From Pseudolactococcus piscium (GTDB taxonomy: Bacteria; Bacillota; Bacilli; Lactobacillales; Streptococcaceae): 64,000 nucleotides of DNA. The position numbers were made by a program, and so were the translations under genes. The stretch is taken from positions 1-64,000 of the forward strand of contig NZ_JXJW01000011.1 in the NCBI RefSeq assembly GCF_002441695.1, written 5' to 3'. Positions 8,342-16,658 of the stretch are shown piece by piece (positions within the stretch are counted from its first letter, which is position 1; each line of letters starts with the position of its first letter). The notes under the pieces were generated by a model. It ran no database searches and was not told the origin of the DNA. It worked only from the letters and a program-made list of their open reading frames with translations.

Positions 8342-8560
8342 ATGGTAACAGTATTTTCAAAGCATAATTGCATGCAATGTAACATGGTTAAAAAATGGCT
8401 GGTAGACAAAGCTGTGCAATTTAATGAGATTAATATTGATGATCAACCACAATATATCGAACAAGTCAAAGAGATGGGTTTCATGGCTGCACCGATTATT
8501 GTCAAGGATAGCCTGTCATTTTCTGGCTTCCGTCCTGCTGAATTAGCCAAACTAATATGA
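8342..8560 (+). CDS. nrdH: Glutaredoxin-like protein NrdH
   Basis: 72 residues from the ATG preceded by GAGGAG; an earlier in-frame ATG at 8276 lies upstream of the promoter -35 and is not used. The redox motif is Cys10-Met-Gln-Cys13. NrdH is reduced by thioredoxin reductase and supplies electrons to the class Ib ribonucleotide reductase NrdEF. The stop overlaps the nrdI start (ATGA). Confidence 0.95.
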   Translation: MVTVFSKHNCMQCNMVKKWLVDKAVQFNEINIDDQPQYIEQVKEMGFMAAPIIVKDSLSFSGFRPAELAKLI

Positions 8561-8913
8561 ACATTGCTTTTTATAGTGTCACCAGACAAGTCTCACGATT
8601 TGTCAAAAAACTGAACCTATCAGAAAATAGGGTAAATCTTATTTCCGATACACTCACATTATCAGAACCATTTATTTTAATTATCCCAACCTATGAAAAA
8701 GATATCTTACAAGAGGTTTGGGATTTTATGTCTGATAATGCAAGTTTTTGTCAAGGTATTATTGCGAGTGGTAACAGAAATTTTGCTGAGTTTTATATTT
8801 ATTCTGCTAAGGATATGTCAGCTGAATTTCATGTGCCTATTTTATATGATTTCGAGTTTAACGGAACGACGGAAGATGTCGCTGCTGTTAACGCTATCTT
8901 AGAAAGTTATTGA
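8557..8913 (+). CDS. nrdI: Flavodoxin-like ribonucleotide reductase accessory protein NrdI
   Basis: 118 residues with an N-terminal MNIAFYSVTRQVSRFVKKL flavodoxin-type start and later LIIPTYEKDILQEVWDFM. NrdI binds FMN and provides superoxide to NrdF to assemble the dimanganese-tyrosyl radical cofactor. It overlaps nrdH by four bases and lies five bases before nrdE. The position between nrdH and nrdE supports the call more than the divergent sequence does. Confidence 0.92.
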   Translation: MNIAFYSVTRQVSRFVKKLNLSENRVNLISDTLTLSEPFILIIPTYEKDILQEVWDFMSDNASFCQGIIASGNRNFAEFYIYSAKDMSAEFHVPILYDFEFNGTTEDVAAVNAILESY

Positions 8914-8917
8914 ATTT

Positions 8918-11071
8918 ATGTCTCTTAAAACTTTGAAGGACGTGACTTATTTCCGTCTCAACAATGAAATTAATATTCCGGTTGATGGACAAATTCCATT
9001 GCACAAGGATCATGAAGCACTTCTTGCTTTCTTTGAGGAAAATGTTAAACCTAACCTCAAAGCATTTGCATCAGTCGCTGAAAAAATCGACTACCTAATC
9101 GCAAACGATTATATTGAAACCGCTTTTATTAAAAAATACAGTATTGACTTTATTACGTCTCTATCTGATTGGCTTTATGCTCAAGAATTCCAATTCAAAT
9201 CATTTATGGCAGCCTATAAGTTTTACCAGCAGTATGCTTTAAAAACAAATGATGGTGAGTTTTATCTCGAGAACATCGAAGATCGTATTTTGATGAATGC
9301 CCTCTACTTCGCTGATGGCGATACGGAGCTGGCTGAATCACTAGCTGATGAATTGGTCAACCAACGCTACCAGCCTGCAACACCAAGCTTTTTAAATGCT
9401 GGTCGTTCGCGTCGTGGTGAATTAGTATCTTGTTTCTTGATCCAAGCAACAGATGATATGAACAGTATCGGACGCTCTGTCAACTCAGCCCTCCAACTAT
9501 CACGTATCGGTGGTGGTGTTGGGATTAACCTGTCTAACTTACGTGAAGCTGGTGCCCCTATCAAGGGCATCGAGAATGCCGCAAGTGGGGTTGTTCCTGT
9601 TATGAAACTTTATGAGGACAGCTTCTCCTACTCTAACCAACTTGGCCAACGTCAAGGTGCTGGTGTGACCTATCTTAGCGTCTTTCATCCTGATATCATG
9701 GCTTTCTTATCTACTAAAAAAGAGAATGCAGATGAAAAAGTTCGTGTTAAAACGCTATCACTCGGTATTACAGTGCCTGATAAATACTATGAACTTGTTC
9801 GCACGAATTCAGACATGTTCTTATTTAGCCCCTATGATGTCGAACGCCTTTACGGTAAACCGTTTAGCTATGTCGATATGACAGCTGAATACGACAACTT
9901 ACTTGCCAATGATCAAGTTAAGAAATACCGTATTCGTGCCCGTGACTTAGAGCAAGAAATCGCTAAACTGCAACAAGAATCTGGTTATCCTTATATCATC
10001 AACATCGATGTCGCAAACCGTGCTAACCCGATTAATGGGAAGATTGTCATGAGTAACCTGTGTTCTGAAATCCTACAAGTCCAAAGTCCTTCTGTGATTA
10101 ATGATGATCAAAGTTACCAAACAATGGGTACAGATATTTCATGTAATCTTGGCTCGACAAACGTGGTTAACCTCATGCAGACAGCTGATTTTGAAAAATC
10201 GATCGATAGCATGGTGAAGGCACTCACATTCGTTACAGATAACTCTGATATCGATGCTGTACCAACCATCAGAAATGGTAACAAAAAAGCCCATACGATT
10301 GGCCTTGGCGCGATGGGACTACATTCTTATTTAGCCAAACATCATATCGCTTATGGCTCACCAGAATCTATCGAGTTTACAGATATTTATTTCATGCTAT
10401 TGAATTTCTATACGCTTAAATCATCGATGAACATTGCCCGTAAAATGAAGCAAACATTTGAAGGCTTTGCGCAATCAAAATATGCAGATGGTAGCTACTT
10501 CGAGCAATATATCGAAGATAAAAACTTGTCTGATAAAGTCGCTAGCTTATTTGACGGCATTCATGTCCCAACTGCTGCTGACTGGCAAGCACTCCGTAAA
10601 GACATCATGACAACAGGTCTTTATCATCAAAACCGTCTTGCTGTTGCACCAAATGGGTCTATCTCATACATTAACGACGTATCAGCAAGTATCCACCCGA
10701 TTACACAACGTATTGAAGAACGTCAAGAAAAGAAAACAGGTAAAATCTACTATCCTGCACGTGATTTAGCAACTGACACGATCCCTTACTATGTGAGTGC
10801 TTATGATCTTGATATGCGTCGTGTCATCGATGTCTATGCTGCTGCAACTAAGCACGTCGACCAAGGCTTATCGATGACCTTGTTCTTACGTAGTGAAATA
10901 CCACTAGGTCTCTATGAGTGGAAAACAGATACTAAGCAAACAACACGTGATCTGAATATCTTACGTAACTATGCCCACCATAAAGGTGTGAAATCGATCT
11001 ATTATGTACGTACCTTTACCGATAATGGGGATGAAGTTGGCGCTAACCAATGTGAGTCTTGTGTGATTTAA
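8918..11071 (+). CDS. nrdE: Class Ib ribonucleoside-diphosphate reductase alpha subunit NrdE
   Basis: 717 residues, normal for NrdE. It reduces ribonucleoside diphosphates to deoxy forms aerobically. Visible motifs: PSFLNAGRSRRGELVSCF with the first active-site Cys; MSNLCSEI with the thiyl-radical Cys and the Asn/Glu partners; DISCNLGSTNVV with the second redox Cys; and the C-terminal CESCVI pair that accepts electrons from NrdH. The ATP-cone activity domain of class Ia is absent, as expected for Ib. Confidence 0.97.
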   Translation: MSLKTLKDVTYFRLNNEINIPVDGQIPLHKDHEALLAFFEENVKPNLKAFASVAEKIDYLIANDYIETAFIKKYSIDFITSLSDWLYAQEFQFKSFMAAYKFYQQYALKTNDGEFYLENIEDRILMNALYFADGDTELAESLADELVNQRYQPATPSFLNAGRSRRGELVSCFLIQATDDMNSIGRSVNSALQLSRIGGGVGINLSNLREAGAPIKGIENAASGVVPVMKLYEDSFSYSNQLGQRQGAGVTYLSVFHPDIMAFLSTKKENADEKVRVKTLSLGITVPDKYYELVRTNSDMFLFSPYDVERLYGKPFSYVDMTAEYDNLLANDQVKKYRIRARDLEQEIAKLQQESGYPYIINIDVANRANPINGKIVMSNLCSEILQVQSPSVINDDQSYQTMGTDISCNLGSTNVVNLMQTADFEKSIDSMVKALTFVTDNSDIDAVPTIRNGNKKAHTIGLGAMGLHSYLAKHHIAYGSPESIEFTDIYFMLLNFYTLKSSMNIARKMKQTFEGFAQSKYADGSYFEQYIEDKNLSDKVASLFDGIHVPTAADWQALRKDIMTTGLYHQNRLAVAPNGSISYINDVSASIHPITQRIEERQEKKTGKIYYPARDLATDTIPYYVSAYDLDMRRVIDVYAAATKHVDQGLSMTLFLRSEIPLGLYEWKTDTKQTTRDLNILRNYAHHKGVKSIYYVRTFTDNGDEVGANQCESCVI

Positions 11072-11143
11072 TTCATCTGGACGACTTATGCTAACACCTA
11101 ACCAACCTGAGTTATTTGCTCAGACATTTAGAAAGTTTAAACT

Positions 11144-12106
11144 ATGACAAATCCAAACTACACCAAAGCCATCAACTGGAATAATATCGAGGATGTAATC
11201 GATAAATCAACTTGGGAAAAGTTGACTGAACAGTTTTGGTTGGATACACGGATCCCGCTATCAAATGACTTAGATGACTGGCGCAGTTTATCTGATGTAG
11301 AACGTAACTTAGTCAGTCATGTATTTGGTGGCCTGACGCTACTTGATACCGTCCAATCAGATACAGGTATGGACTCACTTCGTGCTGATGCACGCACGCA
11401 ACATGAGGAAGCTGTCCTAAACAATATCCAGTTTATGGAATCTGTCCATGCCAAATCATATTCGTCTATCTTCTCGACATTGAATACAAAGACTGAAATT
11501 GATGAGATATTTGCCTGGATTGATGACAATGAAAACCTCCAGTATAAAGCGCAAACCGTTAATAAGATTTATCAAAATGGGACACCATTAGAGAAAAAAA
11601 TCGCCTCAGTATTTTTAGAAACTTTTCTCTTTTATAGTGGCTTCTTCACGCCCCTCTACTATCTTGGCAATAACAAGCTTGCCAACGTCGCTGAAATCAT
11701 TAAGTTGATCATCCGTGACGAGTCTGTCCATGGCACTTATATCGGCTATAAGTTCCAACTTGGCTTTGATGAGCTAGGAGATGGGGAACAAGAAGTACTT
11801 AAGTCTTGGGCTTATGACCTCTTGTACGATCTCTATGCTAACGAGGAAATCTATACAGATGATCTTTACGGTCAACTTGGCTGGGCAGAGGATGTGAAGA
11901 CATTCTTGCGCTATAACGCCAACAAGGCTTTGATGAACTTAGGATTTGACCCATTGTTCCCTGATACTGCATCAGACGTCAATCCAATCGTGATGAACGG
12001 TCTATCAACAGGTACGACCAATCATGACTTCTTCTCTCAAGTAGGTAATGGTTACCTCCTTGGACAAGTTGAGGCCATGAGTGATGATGATTATAACTTT
12101 GATTAA
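11144..12106 (+). CDS. nrdF: Class Ib ribonucleoside-diphosphate reductase beta subunit NrdF
   Basis: 320 residues. NrdF houses the dimetal-tyrosyl radical. The metal ligands appear in EAVLNNIQFMESVHAKSYSSIF (Glu/His, with the radical Tyr in AKSY), ETFLFYSGF and IIRDESVHGTYIG. It lies 72 bases downstream of nrdE with no terminator between them. The ribosome site is weak (AGAAAG), so re-initiation from upstream translation may contribute. The operon ends at a strong terminator 11 bases after the stop. Confidence 0.97.
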   Translation: MTNPNYTKAINWNNIEDVIDKSTWEKLTEQFWLDTRIPLSNDLDDWRSLSDVERNLVSHVFGGLTLLDTVQSDTGMDSLRADARTQHEEAVLNNIQFMESVHAKSYSSIFSTLNTKTEIDEIFAWIDDNENLQYKAQTVNKIYQNGTPLEKKIASVFLETFLFYSGFFTPLYYLGNNKLANVAEIIKLIIRDESVHGTYIGYKFQLGFDELGDGEQEVLKSWAYDLLYDLYANEEIYTDDLYGQLGWAEDVKTFLRYNANKALMNLGFDPLFPDTASDVNPIVMNGLSTGTTNHDFFSQVGNGYLLGQVEAMSDDDYNFD

Positions 12107-12116
12107 TATAAAAAAT

Positions 12117-12150
12117 ACTTATCACGTCGATGTGATAGGTTTTTTTATAT
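12117..12150 (+). terminator. Terminator of nrdHIEF
   Basis: Hairpin CTTATCAC-gtcgat-GTGATAGG followed by TTTTTTT. Confidence 0.85.
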
Positions 12151-12227
12151 GACTATAGCATAGGCCGCTTCTTCTTTCCTCAAATGGCCTTGTTTCATCT
12201 CCTAAAAAAACGTGACAATTTTAGCAC

Positions 12228-12256
12228 TAGACAATTCACAATAAATACGTTATAAT
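12228..12256 (+). promoter_or_regulatory. Promoter of the ABC exporter operon
   Basis: TAGACA (12228-12233), 17-base spacer, TATAAT (12251-12256), start near 12263. Confidence 0.65.
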
Positions 12257-12262
12257 AATTAT

Positions 12263-12409
12263 TGATAACACTTTTCGGTGTCTATCACAATCAAATAAAA
12301 CAGTTTAGGTAACTTTATAAACCTATGGAGAGTGGGAGGCACATGGTAACATGATATTCACACTTTTTTTGTACCCAAAAATCCCTATTTTCAAGAAAGG
12401 ACTTTTTTT
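12263..12409 (+). promoter_or_regulatory. Structured 5' leader of the ABC exporter operon
   Basis: A leader of about 147 bases. It contains one hairpin TGATAACAC...GGTGTcTATCA near 12270-12294 and a second, TAGGT-N10-ACCTA, near 12306-12325. A strong GGGAGG ribosome site (12334-12339) is followed by a possible leader ORF that runs into the first exporter gene. I do not recognise a known riboswitch class. The rest of the 12151-12262 gap shows only the promoter. Confidence 0.45.
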
Positions 12410-12419
12410 ATGGCGTTAA
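12351..12419 (+). CDS. Possible 22-residue leader peptide overlapping the exporter start
   Basis: ATG at 12351, peptide beginning MIFTLFLYPK and ending in KGLFLWR, stop TAA at 12417-12419, ten bases inside the downstream ABC gene. GGGAGG lies 11 bases upstream. An even shorter MVT ORF starts at 12343, closer to the same ribosome site, and its stop overlaps this ATG. Translation-coupled or attenuation control by a leader peptide is known for the B. subtilis bmrCD exporter, the same transporter type. Coding status is unproven. Confidence 0.35.
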   Translation: MIFTLFLYPKIPIFKKGLFLWR

Positions 12420-14143
12420 CTCTTAAATATCTATGGAGGTACAAGCACTTTCTCTTGCTAAACCTCATCGGTGCCTTCGGCTTCATTGTGATTGAACTTG
12501 GCATTCCAACTTTACTTGCCCAAGGTATCAGTAATAACTTTGATGGTCGGAATCCAGCATATATGACCACGCTTGCAGTAAAAATGCTGATTTGTGCGGT
12601 TGTAGGCCTTATCTTACTCTTAATCATGGCTTATGCAATTGATCGTGTCACATCACTGATTGTCAGAGATATTCGAAATGATCTCTTTACTCATATTCAA
12701 AGGTTTTCAGCAGATGATTATGAAAGGTTTGGCGTGTCAAGACTGATTACTAACACAGGTAATGATGCCTATATGATTATGCAATTTTTGACGCTGATCC
12801 TTAGAACCGGTTTTATCGCGCCCTTGATGTTAACCAGTGCCTTTGTTTTGATTTTTAGACAAAATGTTCCGCTTGCGCTGATTAGTATCGGCATGACGCC
12901 TATCATCTTTATCGCTGTTTACTTTATCAATAAACGTGTCCATCGTTTATCAGCTAAGCAACAAAAAGGACTAGATAATATTAATCAAAATATGCGAGAA
13001 AATTTGACAGGATTACGTGTCATCCGTGCCTTTAATAAGGAATCATTTCAAACGAATCGTTTCGCTGAACTCAACACGACTTACAGACATATTTCTGATG
13101 AGATGTATCAAAAACTCGCATTCATTAGCCCGATTTTTTCTATTGTTTTTTGTACTATCCTTGTCTTAGTGATCAATCTGGGTTCCTTATATATCAGTAG
13201 AGGTCAACTTTCAGTTGGGTCACTATCTGGTTTCATCGAGTATATTTTCCATGCTTTATTTTCTTTTTTGATGCTTGGCAATGTACTGATCTTATACCCA
13301 CGTTTTGAAGTGTCGACAAGTCGTATTCAAGAGATATTTAATACCAAACCGACGATTTTAGAAAATCCTGATGGTGTTCAGTCAAATGAACATATCGGTC
13401 GCTTAGTCTTTGATCATGTGTCTTTTTCTTATGGTGATGGGTCTGAAGAACGTGTCCTCGATGATATCAGCTTTACTGCTGAACCTGGTCAAGTTATTGC
13501 CTTTATCGGTAGTACAGGTAGCGGAAAATCAACACTTGCACGCTTGATTCCGCGACTTTTTGATGTCAGCCAAGGTAAAATTCTGATTGATGGCGTCGAT
13601 GTCCGAGACTATCAATTACAGGCCTTACGTCAAAAAATAAGTTATGTGCCACAAAAAGCAACTTTATTCGCTGGCACGATTAGAGAAAATCTCTTATTTG
13701 GCGACCAATCTGCAACTGATGAGGACTTGGCATCTGCTGTCGAAATTGCACAGGCTAAAGCCTTTATCGATAGTCTGCCTGAACAGTACGATACAGTATT
13801 AGCTGAAGGTGGCAGCAATCTGTCTGGTGGTCAAAAACAACGCCTTTGTATTGCACGTGCGCTCGTTAAAAAAGCGCCGATTTACCTCTTTGATGATAGT
13901 TTTTCAGCACTTGACTATAAGACTGATGCGAACTTACGTCGTCGTTTAAATCAAGAATTAGCAACGACGACTATGATCATCGTCGCACAACGTATTAGTA
14001 CCATTCGAAATGCCGACAAAATTATTGTCCTAAATGAGGGACAAATCGTTGGTACAGGTACGCATAGAGAGTTGTTAAGCACAAATACGATCTATCAAGA
14101 AATCGCAAAATCACAATTAACAGAGGAGGAGTTAGCAATATGA
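12410..14143 (+). CDS. Heterodimeric ABC multidrug exporter, half-transporter with degenerate Walker B (BmrC/LmrC/EfrA type)
   Basis: 577 residues: a six-helix type-1 exporter membrane domain (about 1-310), then an ATPase domain. Walker A is GSTGSGKST, the signature is LSGGQKQR, and Walker B is YLFDDSFSALD, with Asp where the catalytic Glu normally stands. That substitution, with the altered signature of the partner, defines a heterodimer with one inactive ATP site as in BmrCD, LmrCD and TM287/288. It exports hydrophobic compounds across the membrane. The ribosome site is AAAGGA. It overlaps the second half-transporter by four bases. Confidence 0.9.
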   Translation: MALTLKYLWRYKHFLLLNLIGAFGFIVIELGIPTLLAQGISNNFDGRNPAYMTTLAVKMLICAVVGLILLLIMAYAIDRVTSLIVRDIRNDLFTHIQRFSADDYERFGVSRLITNTGNDAYMIMQFLTLILRTGFIAPLMLTSAFVLIFRQNVPLALISIGMTPIIFIAVYFINKRVHRLSAKQQKGLDNINQNMRENLTGLRVIRAFNKESFQTNRFAELNTTYRHISDEMYQKLAFISPIFSIVFCTILVLVINLGSLYISRGQLSVGSLSGFIEYIFHALFSFLMLGNVLILYPRFEVSTSRIQEIFNTKPTILENPDGVQSNEHIGRLVFDHVSFSYGDGSEERVLDDISFTAEPGQVIAFIGSTGSGKSTLARLIPRLFDVSQGKILIDGVDVRDYQLQALRQKISYVPQKATLFAGTIRENLLFGDQSATDEDLASAVEIAQAKAFIDSLPEQYDTVLAEGGSNLSGGQKQRLCIARALVKKAPIYLFDDSFSALDYKTDANLRRRLNQELATTTMIIVAQRISTIRNADKIIVLNEGQIVGTGTHRELLSTNTIYQEIAKSQLTEEELAI

Positions 14144-15915
14144 AAGACATCAAACGCCTTTTACCATATATGACTAAGTATAAATTAAAGCTTAATTTAT
14201 CGATTTTCCTAACGATACTCTATACCTTCGCTCGCTCTGCACAGCCATTTCTTATCGGGCTTATCATCTCTGAATTAGTAGCTAATGTCCTGGGCAATAC
14301 ACCTATCAATCTCCACTATATTATGATCATTACCATTATTATAGCGGTTTGTGGGATTACAGATGCCATTAGTGATTATTGTGCCAATTATTTTCTGATC
14401 GATGTCATCCAGAAGGGGATGTATGATATCCGTTCAGATATCCAGAAAAAACTGAATAAATTACCCGTTTCTTTCTTCGATACGCATAAACAAGGTGATA
14501 TTCTAGGCCGGATTACGACTGATGTCGACGTCGTAAGCGTTGCGCTACAACAAGGTATCATCAAAATTTTTGCTGCTTTTCTGACCCTATTTTTTAGTAT
14601 AGTCTTCATGTTTATCCGCTCAACATTCTTTGGTTTGTTAGCCTTGATTATTTTCCCATTGGTCTATATCATTTATCGAAAATTATTCCAACGAGCACAG
14701 CCAAAATTCATGAAACTTCAAAATGAATTAGGCCGTTTGAATAGCTTTACAACAGAAACCTTCTCTTCGCATGATGTGGTCCAATTGTTCAATCAAGAAG
14801 AACATATGCAAGAAAAATTTAATGAGATCACTGAATCTATTCAGCAAACTGGCTTTAAATCAAACTTTAACTCAAGCGTGATTAATCCGCTACTAAGCAG
14901 TATCCTAAATCTTGCCTATATCTTAATCTTTTTAGTGATGGGCATTACTGTCTTACGTAACCCCCTAGTTATCGGCGGTTTCGTCCTCTCAGCTGCTCTT
15001 GATATCGGGGCTTTACAATCGTTCATCCAATATATCTGGCAATTTTCATCCCCTATACGTGATATCACACAACTATCAAATGTCATTCAAGCTGCAATCG
15101 CGTCACTTTCACGTGTCCTTGAATTATTAGATGCAAAAGAAGAAAAACAGCAAGTTGACAATCCTGATATTAACCTATCAGATATGACAGGACAAGTTAC
15201 TTTTAATCACGTTAAATTTGGCTACTCTCCAGATAAAATTTTAATGCAAGATGTGAATATCGATATCGCACCTGGTAGCATGGTTGCTGTCGTAGGGCCT
15301 ACTGGTGCTGGTAAAACAACCTTGATCAATCTACTAATGCGATTTTATGATATCAATGCTGGCTCGATCTGTATTGATACTATTGATATTAAAACGATGA
15401 GTAAACCACAAGAACGCTCACTATTTGGTATGGTTTTACAAGACCCTTGGCTATACGCAGCATCAGTTGCTGATAATATCGCCTTTGGTACCGATAATGC
15501 TGAACGTGCACAGATTATAGCAGCTGCCAAAATTGCCAACGTCGATCACTATATTCGCACACTTCCTGAAGGATATGAAACGTTCATCAATAAAGAGTCA
15601 AGTAATGTGTCACAGGGTCAAAAACAATTGATTACCATTGCTCGGGCACTTGTCGGTGATCCCAAAATCTTAATCCTTGATGAAGCGACAAGTTCCGTCG
15701 ATACACGTTTAGAGTTGATGATCCAAAGTGCCATGGAAAAAGCGATGGAAAATCGCACAAGTTTCATCATTGCGCATAGACTATCAACGATTCGAAATGC
15801 TGATTTGATCCTCGTTATGAATCAAGGCTCAATCGTTGAACACGGCACACATGATGACTTACTTTTACAAGATGGCATGTATAGCAGCATCTATCAAAGT
15901 CAATTTGATAGTTAA
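14140..15915 (+). CDS. Heterodimeric ABC multidrug exporter, half-transporter with catalytic Walker B (BmrD/LmrD/EfrB type)
   Basis: 591 residues: six transmembrane helices followed by an ATPase domain with Walker A GPTGAGKTT, a degenerate signature VSQGQKQ in place of LSGGQ, Walker B ILILDEATSSVD with the catalytic Glu, and the H-loop IIAHRLSTIRNAD. The complementary defects in the two subunits predict one consensus site, made by this Walker B and the partner's LSGGQ. AGGAGG precedes the ATG, which overlaps the partner stop. A terminator follows. The substrate is unknown; multidrug efflux is the family default. Confidence 0.9.
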   Translation: MKDIKRLLPYMTKYKLKLNLSIFLTILYTFARSAQPFLIGLIISELVANVLGNTPINLHYIMIITIIIAVCGITDAISDYCANYFLIDVIQKGMYDIRSDIQKKLNKLPVSFFDTHKQGDILGRITTDVDVVSVALQQGIIKIFAAFLTLFFSIVFMFIRSTFFGLLALIIFPLVYIIYRKLFQRAQPKFMKLQNELGRLNSFTTETFSSHDVVQLFNQEEHMQEKFNEITESIQQTGFKSNFNSSVINPLLSSILNLAYILIFLVMGITVLRNPLVIGGFVLSAALDIGALQSFIQYIWQFSSPIRDITQLSNVIQAAIASLSRVLELLDAKEEKQQVDNPDINLSDMTGQVTFNHVKFGYSPDKILMQDVNIDIAPGSMVAVVGPTGAGKTTLINLLMRFYDINAGSICIDTIDIKTMSKPQERSLFGMVLQDPWLYAASVADNIAFGTDNAERAQIIAAAKIANVDHYIRTLPEGYETFINKESSNVSQGQKQLITIARALVGDPKILILDEATSSVDTRLELMIQSAMEKAMENRTSFIIAHRLSTIRNADLILVMNQGSIVEHGTHDDLLLQDGMYSSIYQSQFDS

Positions 15916-15970
15916 TCAGATACGCTTCTGCTGACTATGCGATGGAAAACCGTAAAATATATTAAGTAAC

Positions 15971-16004
15971 GATAAAAAAGTTATCTTCGGATAACTTTTT
16001 TATC
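15971..16004 (+). terminator. Terminator of the ABC exporter operon
   Basis: AAAAAAGTTATC-ttcg-GATAACTTTTTT, a UUCG-loop hairpin with a T-run. Confidence 0.85.
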
Positions 16005-16073
16005 TTGTGTTTATTAGGATTTTTGTAGCAAAAAAACGATGACGTAATTGCTTCCCCACCGTAGATTATTAGT

Positions 16074-16335
16074 TTATAGACTATCTAGCAGTTGTTTTTG
16101 CTTGTCTAAGGTAGTGGTTAATTTTTCACCGAATGCCCCTTTAACTGAATGAGAGAGGGCATCAGATGACCCGCTCAAAGATGATTTAACTTCCCCTACT
16201 TCAGCTTTTTTGTCTTTTTTAACCTTGTCAGCATTCTTTAAGCTAGTATTGTTTCTATAAAACCCATGTGCCAGAATTCGTACTTTTTTGAATCTGTTTT
16301 TGTAAGTCTATTAGTGCTTGTTCTAAAATATCCAT
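16074..16335 (-). pseudogene. Frameshifted small helical T7SS partner protein (TIGR04197/DUF3130-like)
   Basis: AGGAGG then ATG at 16335 opens MDILEQALIDLQKQIQKSTNSG, which stops four codons later at TAG. Shifting one base at about 16265 continues HGFYRNNTSLKNADKVKKDK and on to LTTTLDKQKQLLDSL with a stop at 16074. Together they give about 86 residues of two helices with a polar turn, the size of the small alpha-helical partners encoded next to LXG-type effectors. It lies 15 bases after the DUF3958-like gene in the same direction. The frameshift is clear; the family is inferred from context and size. Confidence 0.6.
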
Positions 16336-16350
16336 TAAATAAGTCCCCTC

Positions 16351-16656
16351 CTAATTCATTTGACTTAATTTTTTACGGTAATCTAGTTCGTTATCTTCTA
16401 ATTTTTGAAGACATTTATGCTTTTCTTTTCGGATGATTTCGTTATAAGATTCTTGTGCTTTATAGAGTTCTTGACGAAGAAGGGATACCGTTTGACCATC
16501 TAATTCCTGATTTCTAAGGCTAATATCTAGTTCATAAATTAATTGTTCAATCTCTCGATCGCCTTTTCTTTGGAAGTTTTTGATTTGGTCTTCTTCATTT
16601 TCTAGGTTGGCACGCTTTGTTTTATAAGCTAATATTAGGTGTTCTTCTGGATGCAT
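16351..16656 (-). CDS. Small coiled-coil protein, DUF3958-like T7SS effector partner
   Basis: 101 residues, almost entirely charged amphipathic helix (EEDQIKNFQRKGDREIEQLIYELD, then RQELYKAQESYNEIIRKEKHK). There is no signal peptide or membrane segment. It starts two bases after the lipase stop. In S. aureus the lipase effector TslA needs two such small helical proteins (TlaA, TlaB) that pack on its LXG-like domain for export; this gene fits the DUF3958/TlaB role by position and composition. The family name is recalled, not searched. Confidence 0.6.
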   Translation of the reverse strand: MHPEEHLILAYKTKRANLENEEDQIKNFQRKGDREIEQLIYELDISLRNQELDGQTVSLLRQELYKAQESYNEIIRKEKHKCLQKLEDNELDYRKKLSQMN

Positions 16657-16658
16657 CG

